From the NCBI GenBank assembly GCA_030407085.1, contig CM059583.1, positions 42,129,001-42,193,000 of the forward strand: a stretch of DNA of 64,000 nucleotides, given 5' to 3'. This document shows, piece by piece, positions 24,660 to 38,306 of this stretch (positions are counted from its first letter, which is position 1; each line of letters starts with the position of its first letter). A program made the position numbers and the translations under genes. The DNA comes from Trichopria drosophilae (taxonomy: Eukaryota > Arthropoda > Insecta > Hymenoptera > Diapriidae). The notes beneath the pieces are model-generated. The model saw nothing but the letters and a program-made list of their open reading frames with translations. It had not been told where the DNA came from and made no database searches.

Positions 24660-27600
24660 CCATCTATGCATATATCATATATAATAGCATTATATTCTAT
24701 ATAATTACTTATATATAAATTCATATCCTCTATGTTGATCTACGAAATATTATTCGAAAATTCTCACTGGTGTCGGAAATCGCATACAATAATGTTCAAG
24801 ATTACATGTTTTAGATTAATAATTAGTACATTATATTTATCTCTACATTTTATTTATTAAAATATTAATAACCTAAGACTATCTTTTATGAATTTTCCAT
24901 ATTTAATATCATCAATATAGAAATTATAGAATCAACTATTTTGAATATTTATAAAAGTTTTGTTTTCACTGCATAGTGCATACCACTTTATTCTAAGTTA
25001 CAATGTAGCTTCTTTCTGACAGCTAAAAATATAAGGCTTTCCAATTTCCACGATAATTGCGTAGATGTAATTTCGTCGCGATAGTGAAGGCTAAACGCAA
25101 TTGTCCTGAGGTAGAATAACGACGTCGGTCATTGCTAACTCTTGTCAGCAGGCTGAATTTCGTTCCTGCAAAGAATCGCGTTTGTTCCATAAAAAATATT
25201 CAAAACTTTCAAATATACTAGGACTAAAATTTGAGATTTTTGTTATTGCCAAACCATCGTTTCAACTCACAATAAATGTGCAGAATGTTAAATGAAAAAT
25301 TCTCATCGAAAAAATAAAAAAAATATATAAAAAATAAATAAAAAATGTACAGTTTACACAACTTTGTACTATTCGAACATTTGTGCATGTTTCATACTAT
25401 TAAAATTATTTGACCAATAGAAGATTTTTCGTTTATTTATATTTAGTATACTTATCAAGTTAAACATGTAAAAAGTAACCGATATGATTTTATGATTCCC
25501 TTTAAGAGATAATTGGCTAAGCTGCAAAAAAATGGAATAAACTAAAAATTGAAATTAAAACGTAAATGAAAAACACACATAGTTTACAACATAATATTTT
25601 CATCTGTTGATTGATGACAGTTTCATTTAATTGAAACTTTTTTTATGTATTATGATTGTTACAATTATTATTGTTAATATTACACGACAGTTCAAAATAA
25701 GCATAGGAATTGCACATGGTGAGACTGACATTTTATTAAACTTTTATATCAATAAATACTGCCGGACATCATTTCTAAACAGAAAGATCATATTCTAAAA
25801 ATATGTTCCATTAAATATGATGTTTTGTTCTAGATTAAGAGAAACTAAGAATTATTTTTGCCTTTTTAACAAAAAAAAAAATAAATATTACGAAATACTG
25901 AAAGTTTACTGATACTTCCATGACGATTTTTAGTGTTCATTTTAATTCATTTTAAATTCAAGATTCATTTCGAAGCCAATATCATGTGGTATTACTAACA
26001 TTTTCACATCATCTGCCTCTTACATTATATTTCACTATTTGAAAAATATGTAACGTAAACCAACGTTCCGCGTGATGTCGCGAAAAATATGTAAAATAAG
26101 AAACCGTAGAGTGGAGCAGATAAAATACTAGTTCGAAACACCGTTATTAAAGTCAAGATTAATCCTATAATTATACGGTAGGGACGTGTAAACATGTTGA
26201 CATGAAACATATGACTTGGACCACAATTAACTGTCACGTTGATTACGTTAAAAGTGCCATGCAATTTTTCTTTTAATTTATTTCATTCATATTTCTAATA
26301 TCCTTGTAATATTTAATACACTAGTTAAGTTTTTAACATCAACTGCGGATGATAGAATCAATTTCAAAAAATGTTGACAGATGCAACATATAGATTCTTC
26401 ATATATTTGTACATAACGAATGTATTGAAGTATTTTTGTGGATTATGGAGGTTATTCCAAGGAATGAAAGTGAACTTTTAGAAGGGTCAAAGTTCTGTTA
26501 TATACGATCCTTTCAGTAGGTTTGGGTCGTACACGTGGACGCATCACCTCTTTTTACAATTCTCATTCGAACGTTCTGGACAGGAACATTCTAGTTATGA
26601 AATAGTTTCATCACTCTTATTATGGGAAAAATTAGATCGATCATAGAAAAACGCCGAATATTTTGCGTTGCATCATTTTTTCTTTTAAATAATGTAAACA
26701 TTTAATTTACCATTGACAAATTTTATTTCAAACTTGATACTAATTTAGCCATTGCTTATCTACGCAATTGTTGCACAGTGCAGCAAAACAAAGAAATAAA
26801 TAATTAGCATGAAAAGATGACACGAATGCATTTCTCGTATTAATTACACTAAATGGACAATAACTTTTTAATAACCAGGCTCTTTCATTAGCTGTTTTAT
26901 TATCGTTTAATTGTTCATGAATATATATTTATATATATGTATGGTGTTTTTAATATGCGGTTACAGAATTCGGTTAAGTACTACTGACATCAGTAGTCCA
27001 CAAATACATGTTATTTTTAATTATTCATAACGGTTACGACATTTACATTACTCTTTAAATTTCGTAGTCAGTTTTCGCTGGTTGAGAATGAGAATTCACT
27101 GTTATACTAGATTGGCGCAATTTTCATTCTATGAAATTTAAAGAATAAACAGTTTTAATTTAATTATTGAAAGAATGTTACAATGAGAAAATAACATTAA
27201 ACATGCTGCAAACTTGACTACAATATTTGTGCGAAATTTTCAAGGTGGTGGAATCAATATTCTTAGATCTGAATGTTTCAATAGTTTATTAGAAGTTATC
27301 AATTGTTAATAATTCTATAAATAATTTGTTATTTTAATCTTAAAATAATTATCATTACCTATAGTCTTAATGAATTGATGGTGTAAATGGTAAATAGAAA
27401 TATTTGAAAAATATTTTGAAAAACATATTTAATTCGACGTAATTATGAAAAAATAGATTATGTTTAAACTGAAAAATATTTCCTTATAATATTCAGATCA
27501 GAAATAAAATTAACCGAAGAAATTACGGTTATGTCTGAAATATAAGAAGATCTACTAAGGCCTAATTATTTCGATCTTAATCTAAAAAAACTCATTAACT

Positions 27601-30600
27601 CATTAACACTTTATTCCTTAGATTTAGAATCTACATGTTTTTGTAGACATCCAATTTTTTTAATTGGTCTATACTTATATGCATTCGTGATTTATTTGCA
27701 CATAAATGGAATTTAGTTAGTGTATACATTGTATTTAAGCTGCATTGTGACTCTTATTCTGATGAGTCCAGGATAGTGGATTTTATTATCGGGCTAATTG
27801 CTAGAATTTCCCGTAAAATTATGGTAAATTTTTTCAGTAATGCTAATAAAAGTCTATCAATTTTCATTTAAATATATTTTAAAGTTTATTATTGTGTAAA
27901 CAAACACCACCAATAGAAATATTTTCAGACTGTCTGAATATTGATCAGGACATGATACGACGTATAAGGCACGTGTTGTCCAATGCAACTAATTAATGTC
28001 TGATCAGATTCTAAGCAAGATTTAGTCAATTTATCAGAACTTCGTGGGTGATACCTGATCATGATCTGATCAACATTCAATAACTCATGTCTTAACAGGC
28101 GCCTGGTCACTAAACACACTTTCACAATCGTTTAATGATCACGTAACTGGTTTACAAAATAATAGAAATAAATAGTGAACGAATAATATTTAACGAAGAG
28201 TTTGAAATTTCGTTTTGATAGTTATTTAAATACAAGACTCAAAAACTTGCTATCTTTTCTTTAAAAAAAACGAATTTTAAACATTTTGGGCCTGATATAA
28301 CGAACCCTGTTCAGGTCCAGCAATATATATTGAGCTAAACTTTTCTGTGTAGATCAAAATGTATACTCGCGTTACCATCTGAAATGGTATAATATGGAAG
28401 GCAATTATTGTTTTCCTTATAGTCTGGTACGCAAGAAATTCTTTTTTTATACAAATTAACACTCCTTTTCCAAACTGATAAAACATGAAAAATAACGTGA
28501 AGGTCACGAATATGTGGTTTTTACATAACTGTCACAATATTTATTATTTCTGTATATATCATTAAAACATAGATAAATTTAAGTATTGATTTCAAAAGCT
28601 AATGCTATAATTTGTCAAAATATTCGAAATTGTCAATAATTCTGTAACGAGCATGAGATAAAAACTTTGCTGGAAATCCTGGTGTTTAAGGAAAGTTCGG
28701 TAATTTTTCTTAGAAAATAGTTTACCCTTGCAATTATATGTAAATAGTTACAAATATTTCCTTTTTCGAAATCTTAAGCATAACATGTTTACACTATACA
28801 TAAATTACTTCCAAATGTTTGCGAATTGCGTCTTATTGCAGCTAAAAGAACAATTACTCGTAACGTTTTAAAAATATACAAACATTTTCATATTTTCAAA
28901 ACATTCATTAGGAGCTTATCTTGGGGCAATTTTAGAAAACTACACATGACATCCAGGAAAACCACTATCTCTTTCTAGATTAGAGACACGCGTGAAATTA
29001 TAGTACTGGTAGTGCTTTATATACAGTGAAAGCCAACTGAAGTACAATTAATTATATTTTCAGTGGTTTCAAATTCATCATCAAGATTAATTGAAAATTG
29101 TAATTTCAATGTTTGTTCGTATAGATATCTTAATTACGAATCTAGGTAAATATTGTCGTTTGTGGCAAAATAAGACTTTTAAGGAAATGAGCCATATCGG
29201 ACAAGTAACGAACGTTGCTTAATAATTAAATTGCCACATTTTTCTTGGGCATGAAGTTCTCTTACATGTACTAAATGCAATATTTTAACTATTACCAAAT
29301 GCTGTTTTTCATTATAACGAACTGTTTAGTTCATTAGACATAAAGAAGCATTTTTCATGACAAAATAAATGTGTTTTGTTAATGTTGAAGTTAAGAGAGT
29401 ATATATACATTATAAATTATACGTTTAAAATAGCAGTAAAATATTTTACGACGCCCAGATAAAAAATGTAAATAAAAAATATGTAAATATACAATATGAG
29501 AAATTAGTTAGCATTTTTTTTCGTATTAAATTAAAGACATTTTATGTTTGCTATTCTGTTGGCTTTCCTGATAGATGAGTTTGGTATTTCTATATGTAAC
29601 TCTTTACCATTAACAATTGTCATTTGCAATTATTATCTACACTGAAAAATATTATTGTTAAATGAGTCACCTTTCAAATACTCTTGTCGTCAAATACGTC
29701 TGAAATGCATGTCACTAAGTGCAGTTGCAATCGTTCAAGGAATGAAGGAATTAGTTAGGGCAATAAAGTTTAGTATGTTAATTAACAAACAATTTTAAAA
29801 TAATTGCTGTGTAACTTCATATTTATGTAAATGTAACTACTAAATAAAAGGTACTAACTTAAATCACAAGATTCAACTTAGCCATATGAACAGGATTTAG
29901 TAACTAAAAAAACTTTACTTTACTATTACTTTTGTACTAATTTTGTATCAACTATAAGATGGTGTCGTTGAAATCGACAAATAGATTTTTGTAAATGCAA
30001 TTTTATTTTTAAATATTGTTGCTACAGTGTCTGTAAGCAAACCCGTCTCTTCTGTAAGGAATGGCACTAGAGAATGGTCTAGACGTGTTTAAATCAAATT
30101 TTGGATGTAAACATATCCGAATTTATAACGGAAATTACTAGTAATGAATAGTTCACTATTGAATACTTTTGGATAATATACATATATAGTAGATATAGTA
30201 CATTCCTAATAGCATAGTAAATTCAGGTACCACACAGCACATTTACATATGGTTCAAGTTTTAATAAAATGTCTATTGTACTTTTTTTAGGATTGTTTTG
30301 AAATAATTTTTGAATTTCAATAAACTACAATTATTTTTATATAGAAAAAAAATAGGTTTTTTATTTATTCAAATTGAACGCCAAAAAGCTTTTCATAAAA
30401 CGGAAAACATTAACCATGTAATTATAACATCATTATTTCGAAGAAATTAAAAAATCAGGGAACTTTTCATTTCCTGAAAAGTTTTTTGTGTGAAATTACT
30501 TCAAGTATAGTAAAATAGTACAATAATACTTCTCCAGTAAAATTAATAACTAAATTGTTATTTTATTTTTGTATTGGCTGCAAAGTATATATAAAGAGAC

Positions 30601-31484
30601 ATAAATTGGTAGTGGTTTCAGAGCCATAAATGATGTTTAGGGTTTGGGAACGCTCGAGGTTCCAGAAAAAAACAGAATTTATACTTTTATAATTTTAACA
30701 GAGATCTTTTTCTCGAAGAACAGAGCATTTTCTTATTACTGACCATAAACCTTATTTATTTCAGAACATTCCAATGCCTGAAACTTGGAAATATTGCTCT
30801 CAGAATCATCACGTTTATAGTCGTAACCTAAATCATAGGAAAATTCACGATTCGCCTACAATATTTCGAAATTTAACTTACTGAAGCTTTTCCAAACTTC
30901 CGTGATAGTAATTGTTTATAAGTCTACAGGAGTTAAAGATTAAGAGAACATACGAAATACACAAACGGATAATTTACATTTTTTCACCTTTAGCGGTTGA
31001 CACTAACACGATAATTTTAAATGAATCTTTCCGATTTTATTTTAATAAAAGAACTGCCTTACCAACTAATATTTCAATTAACTATAATATAAAACTCAAG
31101 ACTAATTTGGTGTCTTATTTGTGACTTCTTTCGAGACATTTTTACCATCAATGATATGAAAAATGTGTTGAAAAAATACAAATATTGTGCCTTGAACACT
31201 GAAAAAGAAACGTTTGTTTAAAAAAACACAAAAGGAACATTTTAGCATCAAATCAATAACAATTTATTTGCTTAATTTATATAAATACAGACCAAATGTC
31301 CTATTCTTTTACAGAATAAATGAAGAGAACTCATACAGGAGTCTAATGATTTTATTTTGATCCTTAATTATATTTTTATTGATTGCCGCCCAACTATACG
31401 GTGAAAGTTTTTACTGTATACTTGTAAAATTATCTTACCATTGTCCTTCTATTATTCGCCGCTCTTTATTTGTTTATGTTACAG
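24660..31484. other. long gene-free AT-rich stretch
   Basis: No coding exon, tRNA or full element recognised in about 6.8 kb apart from the heat-shock-element-like site near 26569. Small ORFs (for example 26025-26264 -, 27925-28125 -, 30912-31124 +) lack domains and splice support. Confidence 0.45.
26568..26592. promoter_or_regulatory. heat-shock-element-like array
   Basis: Read in 5-base steps: CGAAC, GTTCT, GGACA, GGAAC, ATTCT. This is a near-consensus set of nGAAn/nTTCn units in register, with two perfect GAAnnTTC pairs 15 bases apart. HSF binds such arrays. No promoter or gene is recognised nearby, so function is unproven. Confidence 0.25.
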
Positions 31485-31640
31485 TGTGCGAAAAATGCTA
31501 CTTTACACACTTTTCACCTTTATCGGGCGCATTTTACGCACACTGGCCACATAAACTATTGTTCGACGCAGGTACGAAAATGTCGGCTCGACCCGCAACC
31601 CTCACATGTGTAGAAAAACTTTTAGACACTTGTATCGAAA
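31485..31640 (+). repeat. interspersed repeat, copy 2 (pairs with 17283-17466)
   Basis: Diverged copy of the 17283-17466 repeat in opposite orientation, recognised by matching blocks in the same order. A more distant relative may lie at about 32500-32600 (GCGCAAAATATTATTTTGCT on the minus strand). The 102-residue ORF covering it (31379-31687) looks repeat-derived. Confidence 0.5.
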
Positions 31641-32819
31641 ACTGCTATTTAATCAATTTTTTAAAACTGCCCTCCAACTGTCTTTGAAAGATTGTGTATA
31701 TTTTTTTTTTATAAACGCATCTCCCTCCAATATTTATATTAAAAAACATTTTTTTCCCCTTTCAAAAGACCGTACAAAAATGAATCCTATCCTTCGAACT
31801 GTGAAGAACGATAAAACATGAGTTAATAAAAAAGATACTCGTGTTTACAGTACTGATTACGATACGGTAATTTTGGTTCTTTTCGATGAATTTTTCAAGA
31901 CTACGAAAAAAAAAGTTACGTCCATGGCATGTTAATTCGAGACGGGTATTCGAGGATATTAACAAAAAATAGGATAGGAAAGGAATGTTATTACAGAGAT
32001 AAAAGTTACACCCTCAGTTTAACACATGGATTGAATTCCCATTGAATTATGTTACGAAGACAAAATAGATTATAAAAATGTTTATAATTAATTATTTTGC
32101 AATGAACAATACAATAATATTGTTGCATTTACCAGTTCTCATTCAGAAAATACATGCTCTAATTTAATCTGGGAATCTTAGTTATCAAACAGTAATGGAA
32201 TCAATGAACCTAACGTAACTCTGTGTGAAAGTACATGTATATAAACTTTATAACCATAAAAATAATCTTTCACTGGTAAAATTCGGAAAGATTTGGCTAC
32301 CCCGAAAAAAAAGTAAAATATCATTTCTCATATATTTTTGCTCTCGGAAGTTTTCTGTATATTTTACATGATGGCGGCTTTATTACGGTCGATCGACAAT
32401 TTATATTATTACATTCCTAATCAGTGAATAAAAATTCGCAAGAAACCAAATAATAGTAGATTGTGCAACTAGGGACCAAACTACGTGTTTGCCGACGAGT
32501 GCGAATTTGGCGCCCAAGTTTGACGCCTGAGCGAAGCGCAGCCAAATAGGAGCAAAATAATATTTTGCGCTCAGATTGCGGGAAACTTATTTTGCACATC
32601 GATGTGTGAGAAAATACTTTTTTTCAGGTGTGTCTCCATTAACTCGGAAGTGTTTTCCTACATAGTACCAGCTGGAAAGCTTTCATGACTAAGTTACAGG
32701 CTTGCTATTTCAATTATACAAAAATATATCTTACTTTTTTTTTGTAGAAAATATCAAGCTCCACATTTTTTGTTCGAAATATTTTTTCTCAAATGCGTAT
32801 TTTTCAATCTTTGAACCTT

Positions 32820-33182
32820 CTTTGATGAGTCCAAATTAAGACGTACAATGGATGTAATGTCGGGTTTAAATGCACAAAGGCCTGGTCATCTGGACGAACA
32901 TTGGACGTCCAGAACATCCTTGCATATTACAAAAAAAGATGTATAACGGATCATGGTATGAAGTCCAGGGTTGGCCGTCAAATGGACGTATACTGGATGT
33001 ACATATTCCAGATTAAAAAAACAAACAAATTATTACAGCTCAATTTATTTTTAAATTAATTTTTTTTTAATTTTAACCGCATTTTTATATTATTTAGATG
33101 TTTAAACGCCCCGACGGAGGATCGAACCCGGGTCTCTCCTGTACTGCGCTTATGCTTAAACTACACTCGCAATTTGGTTACC
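32820..33182 (-). repeat. tRNA-derived SINE
   Basis: On the minus strand a tRNA-like head includes a perfect B box GGTTCGATCC (33119-33128) in the context GAGACCCGGGTTCGATCCTC, and an A-box-like GTAGTTTAAGC about 35 bases upstream. The expected acceptor stem does not pair, so it is not an intact tRNA. The body downstream on the minus strand has several GGACGT/CGTCC units (for example TGGACGTCCA near 32902) after an A/T-rich stretch. A tRNA-like head joined to an unrelated body indicates a SINE. The far end is uncertain. Confidence 0.55.
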
Positions 33183-33419
33183 GTACGAAATACAGTTACT
33201 CGTAATAAAGTGCAGAAACCTATTAAATGCGACGCCCTCCGAATTAAGATATTATTGTCATCATTAGGATTAAAACCGTATGCAATTTGTCAGATATTAA
33301 TTTTTAAACTAAGATATAATAAGTTATACATAATCAAATAGACAAAATGTAATTTCACATAACAAATGTGAAGTATAAATTTAATCTTATATAACACTTC
33401 AATTCAAATTTTAGTAAGA

Positions 33420-34446
33420 ATTTTTTTTTTCAATAGTACATTTATTTTCTTACTTTAGACGCAAAAATAAAACATACGTGTTTTTTAATTTCAATATGAT
33501 ATTTGAAATTTTCGAGTTATGATTTTTCAAAGTTTCGAATGAAAGAGAAAAGTCCCGTTTTACAATTTTCGAACCGCTTTTGTAAAAAATCACTTGCAAT
33601 TTCGTAATCTTGCTCAGTTCTGTAAATGACTGAAATATTCGAAAAAGCGCGCATGACTGCCTATAAATAATTTTTACAAAAGCAGTTCGAAAATTGTAAA
33701 ACAGTATTAGGTACGCAGAAATTGCATTGTGTTGAACCACTCGCATATTCTTCATGTGAAAAGTATCAAACAGTAAGTTTACTAAAAACAGAAGGTAAAT
33801 GTGCGTCAAAAAGAAAACTAATTAATAGAATGTTTTTGTAATAAGTAAACTAAATAAAAATGTTTAAATATTGTACAAATATTATGTTTTCTCATTATAG
33901 AACCATAATAGTCATATTTTGCAATAAAAATCATGAGAAACCAAGCGATTATGAGTTTCAACATGTCCCATGAAAAATCTCACTCGAACGGCAGGAATAC
34001 ATATTCGTGCAGTCAAAACACTACCTATAAATAATTATTCATATCTCGACAAACTCTGAAAGGTCCATTTTAAAATTTTCACAGTATCTTCCGAGGACTT
34101 AAATATATATTTTCGCCAAAAATGGATGAAAAAACGACAGTTTTTTGAAAATAATCGATTTTTTGCATAAAATTAAAAATTGTTAGGTTAAAAACAAATT
34201 TTCTTATTTTTTGCCAATTGTATGTAAAGTTTAAATAAATAGCAAACTTTTATCCGTCTGATATTTTTTTTTGTACAATTAACGGTTTTCGAGTTACAGA
34301 CGTTGGAAAAAAGTACTTTTCTCTTTTATTCGAAACTTTGAAAAATCATAACTCGAAAATTTCAAATATCATATTAAAATAAAAAACACGTGTATTTTAT
34401 TTTTGTGTCTAGAATAAGAAAAAAATATACTATTGAAAAAAAAAAT
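33420..34446. mobile_element. 1-kb inverted-repeat element
   Basis: Left arm about 33424-33560 and right arm about 34312-34445 are inverted copies: CAATAGTA tips, AAAATAAAACATACGTGTTT against AAACACGTGTATTTTATTTT, then TCGAGTTATGATTTTTCAAA and GTTTCGAATGAAAGAGAAAA. The interior has a second weak inverted match (CCTATAAATAATT). The 119-residue ORF 33450-33809 (-) runs through an arm and shows no domain. Non-autonomous DNA element, class unknown. Confidence 0.6.
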
Positions 34447-34860
34447 GGAGTTGTAAATCTTACGTGGAATGACCCATACGTAAATTAGGGAACTGCATTT
34501 TGTAAGTTTGTGCTCATTTTTGTCCTAGACGAATAGACGTAAAATGTACGAAATATGTACGGCCATAGGACATACGTATAGTGATTAGGCGGGCCGCCTA
34601 ACCGAATTTTTCAGTGGTAGTAGCCAATCCTAAAAAATCTCAGTTATTAAAATTATACACATTCTAGCCTCCTCTTTTAACCGGTATCTCTGCAAGATTT
34701 CGACTTCATTTCCAGTCATCAAAATCGCCGTATTTCATGCGATAAATACACAGGATTCGATTTAATCGGTATATTTCAATCTGGAAATCTTAGTATTAAT
34801 CGCTCGATACGTCCTTGATATCCGAGTTTTAAGTCTTTTAAGAAATTAACAGTACATTCC

Positions 34861-35460
34861 ATCGTCGCGGTTGGACGAACAGGCGCGTCCCGTTAAAAAA
34901 GGATCTACAAAAAAAGAGTAGCTTCGTCAAAAAACTTTCGACGGACCTTTCGATCGAGACTTGGTACCGAATGAACGGTACAGCGCGAGTCGTTTGAAAA
35001 CGTTGCCTGTTTCCGCATTAATAAAACTTTCAAACGAGCTCACTCGAGCATCGTCGATGGTCCATCCGAGTCGGAGATCGGCACTGACCTCAAATACGCC
35101 GCCATTGGCCTCTTTTCCTGGTGGACCCGTTTGCCGCCGAACCGCGAGTCCATTCCGTGGGGACTTGCACTGACTACACGATCCTTTCTGCAAACAACAT
35201 ACGTACGTAAAATGCATTTTTTTTATTCGATTTTATCGCCTCGTACTCGGAAACGCTGGAAAGTGTATTGTCGAGGTAATCTGAGAAAGCCGATTCTCTC
35301 GTTGCGGATGCTCTTAATCGATTCCTTAGGCATTTTCTCCTTGCTTTGCAACAACTGCAGGATCAAATGTAAAACGTAAATGTGGAGTTAACTGCAGTTG
35401 CGGAGGAGTTAGGTGTTAGAAAGAGACCTTGGCAGGAAAAGTGATCGGAGATCTGGATCC
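34861..35460. promoter_or_regulatory. GC-rich, CpG-rich island; possible promoter or exon
   Basis: About 600 bp clearly richer in G+C and CpG than the flanks. On the minus strand an acceptor-like TTGTTTGCAG (ending near 35189) precedes an ORF to 34927 with fairly balanced codons (DLRLGWTIDDARVSSFESF near its middle). No known domain is recognised. On the + strand it could be a promoter and first exon (CAACATAC|GTACGT near 35200). The GGTACCG word at 34962-34968 recalls the other first-exon candidates. I cannot choose between an exon of an unknown gene and a promoter. Confidence 0.3.
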
Positions 35461-37994
35461 TCGAGCTTCTTAGAAGGAATTTCTAAGGTGGTCAAAGCAA
35501 TTAAACCATTCATTTTTAAAATGGTTTCTTTGTTACGTAAATAAAACTTTTCGAAAGTATAGAAAATAATCAGAGAAAACAAGTCATACAATTACAAATT
35601 AGTAATTCCACAAGTTTGTCTATATTCAATCTCAGTAAAAATTAAACAAAAAAAATTGATGATACAATTGTTATATTATTGACTTCAGCAGTTCAACAAA
35701 AATAAAAAAAATGGTTATCTCTAGATAAGGAAATTGTGAACATAACATTTTAATGGTTCTTATAACCTCTATTTTGCCAGAAATGATGTACTGTATGTAT
35801 CAGTAATTTTTTTTTAAATTTTTATTTAGATGCATTATGAAAAAATATGTGTAATTACTCATTTATAATTTTATGACTTATGTTTTCTCTGATTATTTTC
35901 TGTACATTCGAAAAGTTTTATATACGTAATATAAATATTTAATTATTTCTTTCTGTGAATGTTATCCACATTCATACTTTATAAAAAAAATGATTACGTC
36001 ATCTTTAGATTTTGTAAATTGGTGAGTACCACTTATCCCGGATGGTTTTACTTCAACGAATCTTCATTGTACGATTTGCAGAGGGCTTTAAATACATTTC
36101 AGTAATTTGTACTCTGATGTTTTCTAGGTTGTTGATTACAAATCTGAATTTAGAAAGTTGAAATTCAATATGGCGAACCCAATATGGCGGACACAACTAT
36201 CAAAATATAATCTAAAGTGGGTGAAAATCGAATTTCATTTTTTTTCGATTTTTTTTAATTTTCAATCTTGACAACTGATTTGTAATCGACCACTTAAAAA
36301 ATCCCTGAGAATTTCCGCATTTGGTCCGAATTTTTGAATTACAAAAACTTCACTTTATCATCCTTCACTTTGTTAACGTCTTCACATTATTAGCGAGATT
36401 CCCTTCACGTATTTAGCGCAAGTAAGGTTAGTTCTTCTTGCGAAGGTGCGCAAGAGACGATACACGTTTGTCGGACATAAAAATGAGAGGCAATAGAGTA
36501 AGACAATAAAATGAAGTTCTACTGCGATATAATATATTTAATGTATTCTTTTTTTCCTATTATAAATCTTTTTTTAATTTTGCACTTCTTTTCTACAGTA
36601 TTAAATATTGTTGTCTATTTCTAACTCTAGAAATGCCCTAAATACTTAAACATCTATTTCTTCACTGGATTTTGTAAAAAAAAAATGATTTTTTATTAAA
36701 AAATTCGACAAAGAATAGAATCTATTTAGTTAAGCTCAAACTGAGCGTTATTCGCTTATATTTAACATGATTTTTTACTGCCATAAAGGTGACGTTTCAT
36801 GTAAATAATAAAAAGTGAACATTTCTCATATAAAAGTGAAAATTCATTTTTTATAAATAAGTTAGAAATTGGCAAAAAAAAGCTTAGAAAAATGTCCACT
36901 GAACCAAACACTTAACTGCTTTAGAAAAATAACATTCCAAGTTTATTAGTGTTTTTAATTTCTTAATTCATCTTAGGTTTAAAAGATTTTTAATTCTGAA
37001 GTTGCTTCGACTAAAACAAGTGTTTTCAAATGTTTACAAATTGAGGGCATTTTCCTTGAAAAAACTTGAATACTGTAGGTATTTGAGCAGTATATCCTGG
37101 CAAATTGAACTTTTCTACAATACAATGAAATAATTAGAATGCCGGTAAGAAAATTTGTTGATAAGAATTTTGTTAGAATGTATGAAAATATCTACTATTT
37201 ACGAGTATATCCCGCTTAAACTAGCCGGTTTCGGATTTATTTCAATGAAATATTGTGGGTATAGAATTAATGAATCTGGAGTAAAACTATAATTGATTGG
37301 AGAGGGTAAATAAATAAGAAAAAATCTTACTTGAATTCTGACTTTATAAAATAATGTTTATGCACATCAATTATATAGTCACGTGACATTTGTTACCGAG
37401 TCCCCTATTCAATATTGTACAGTTAAACGTAACACAACCTGAAATTGATTGTTATATAATAATGAAGCAATTTGTTTATAAAAAAATTGTCTTATACTCG
37501 AATATTTCGGTGATATCTTATTCGGATGGTTTAAAACACGATCAGTTTTATAATCCATGCCTCGTCAATTTCTGCATGAAATTTAATGCTTTTAAGAAAG
37601 TTTTGGTCATAGAAGCACATTAAATGAAAGTGATTGAAATGATGTACATCAATTTCAAGTTCACGCTTCTTAAATTTGTATATTAAATTTCATGAACCTA
37701 TAACTAAACGAAAGTTACTAACATCTTCATTAAATCTTATTAAGACTGATACGTTATAGCCGTCATGACTATAACCCCAAGTACACATAGTACACACGAA
37801 TCACAACTGACAAAAAATGTATTTTAATTTTTGGAAGGAAAAGTATTTTCATAAAATCTACTCCCTGACAAGTAATATAATCCTATTCTGTACACTGAAA
37901 AATCAGTCTTTTTTTAAAAAGTGTCTTGATTTATAGAATTCTTAAAAGCTAAATATCTAAATATCGAAAACATTACTGGCGTTCAGTAAACGTA
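35461..37994. other. gene-free AT-rich DNA
   Basis: No supported gene. Near 36128-36290, GTTGATTACAAATCTGAATT and (inverse-like) GATTTGTAATCGACCACT surround two ATGGCG motifs, probably a decayed repeat. Confidence 0.4.
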
Positions 37995-38306
37995 CACGGA
38001 GAAAAATGACTCCGCTGGATTAGCTGATTCATATCAGCTAAAATTTTCGGCCGGAATTGCCGAAAATATATGCAATTTTAGCTGTTTTGATTCCGCTAAT
38101 GTAGCCTTAACCCTACTCAATTCGCGCTTAGCTCTAAATTTCCGCTACATTAGCAGATTTGTTCCGTTAAATTTGCAGACTTTTTCAGTAAATTTAGCTG
38201 AAATTATCGGCTATCCCTAACGGAATTCCAACAGCTGTCCCTATAGGATAAAATTGGTAGAATATGCGGATTTTTCGGCTGATTTTGCTGATTATTTTTC
38301 TCCGTG
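37995..38306 (+). mobile_element. 312-bp MITE copy 1
   Basis: Terminal inverted repeats CACGGAGAAAAAT with TA duplications (37993-37994 and 38307-38308). An internal inverted pair GCTAATGTAGC and GCTACATTAGC can form a hairpin. It is in opposite orientation to copies at 40004 and 61640; the copies look nearly identical except small indels, suggesting recent spread. No ORF of note. TA target site and size fit a Tc1/mariner-type non-autonomous element. Confidence 0.88.

Noticed and set aside
33108..33182. A functional tRNA gene on the minus strand
   Set aside because: Good B box but the acceptor stem does not pair and the A box is weak; a SINE head fits better.
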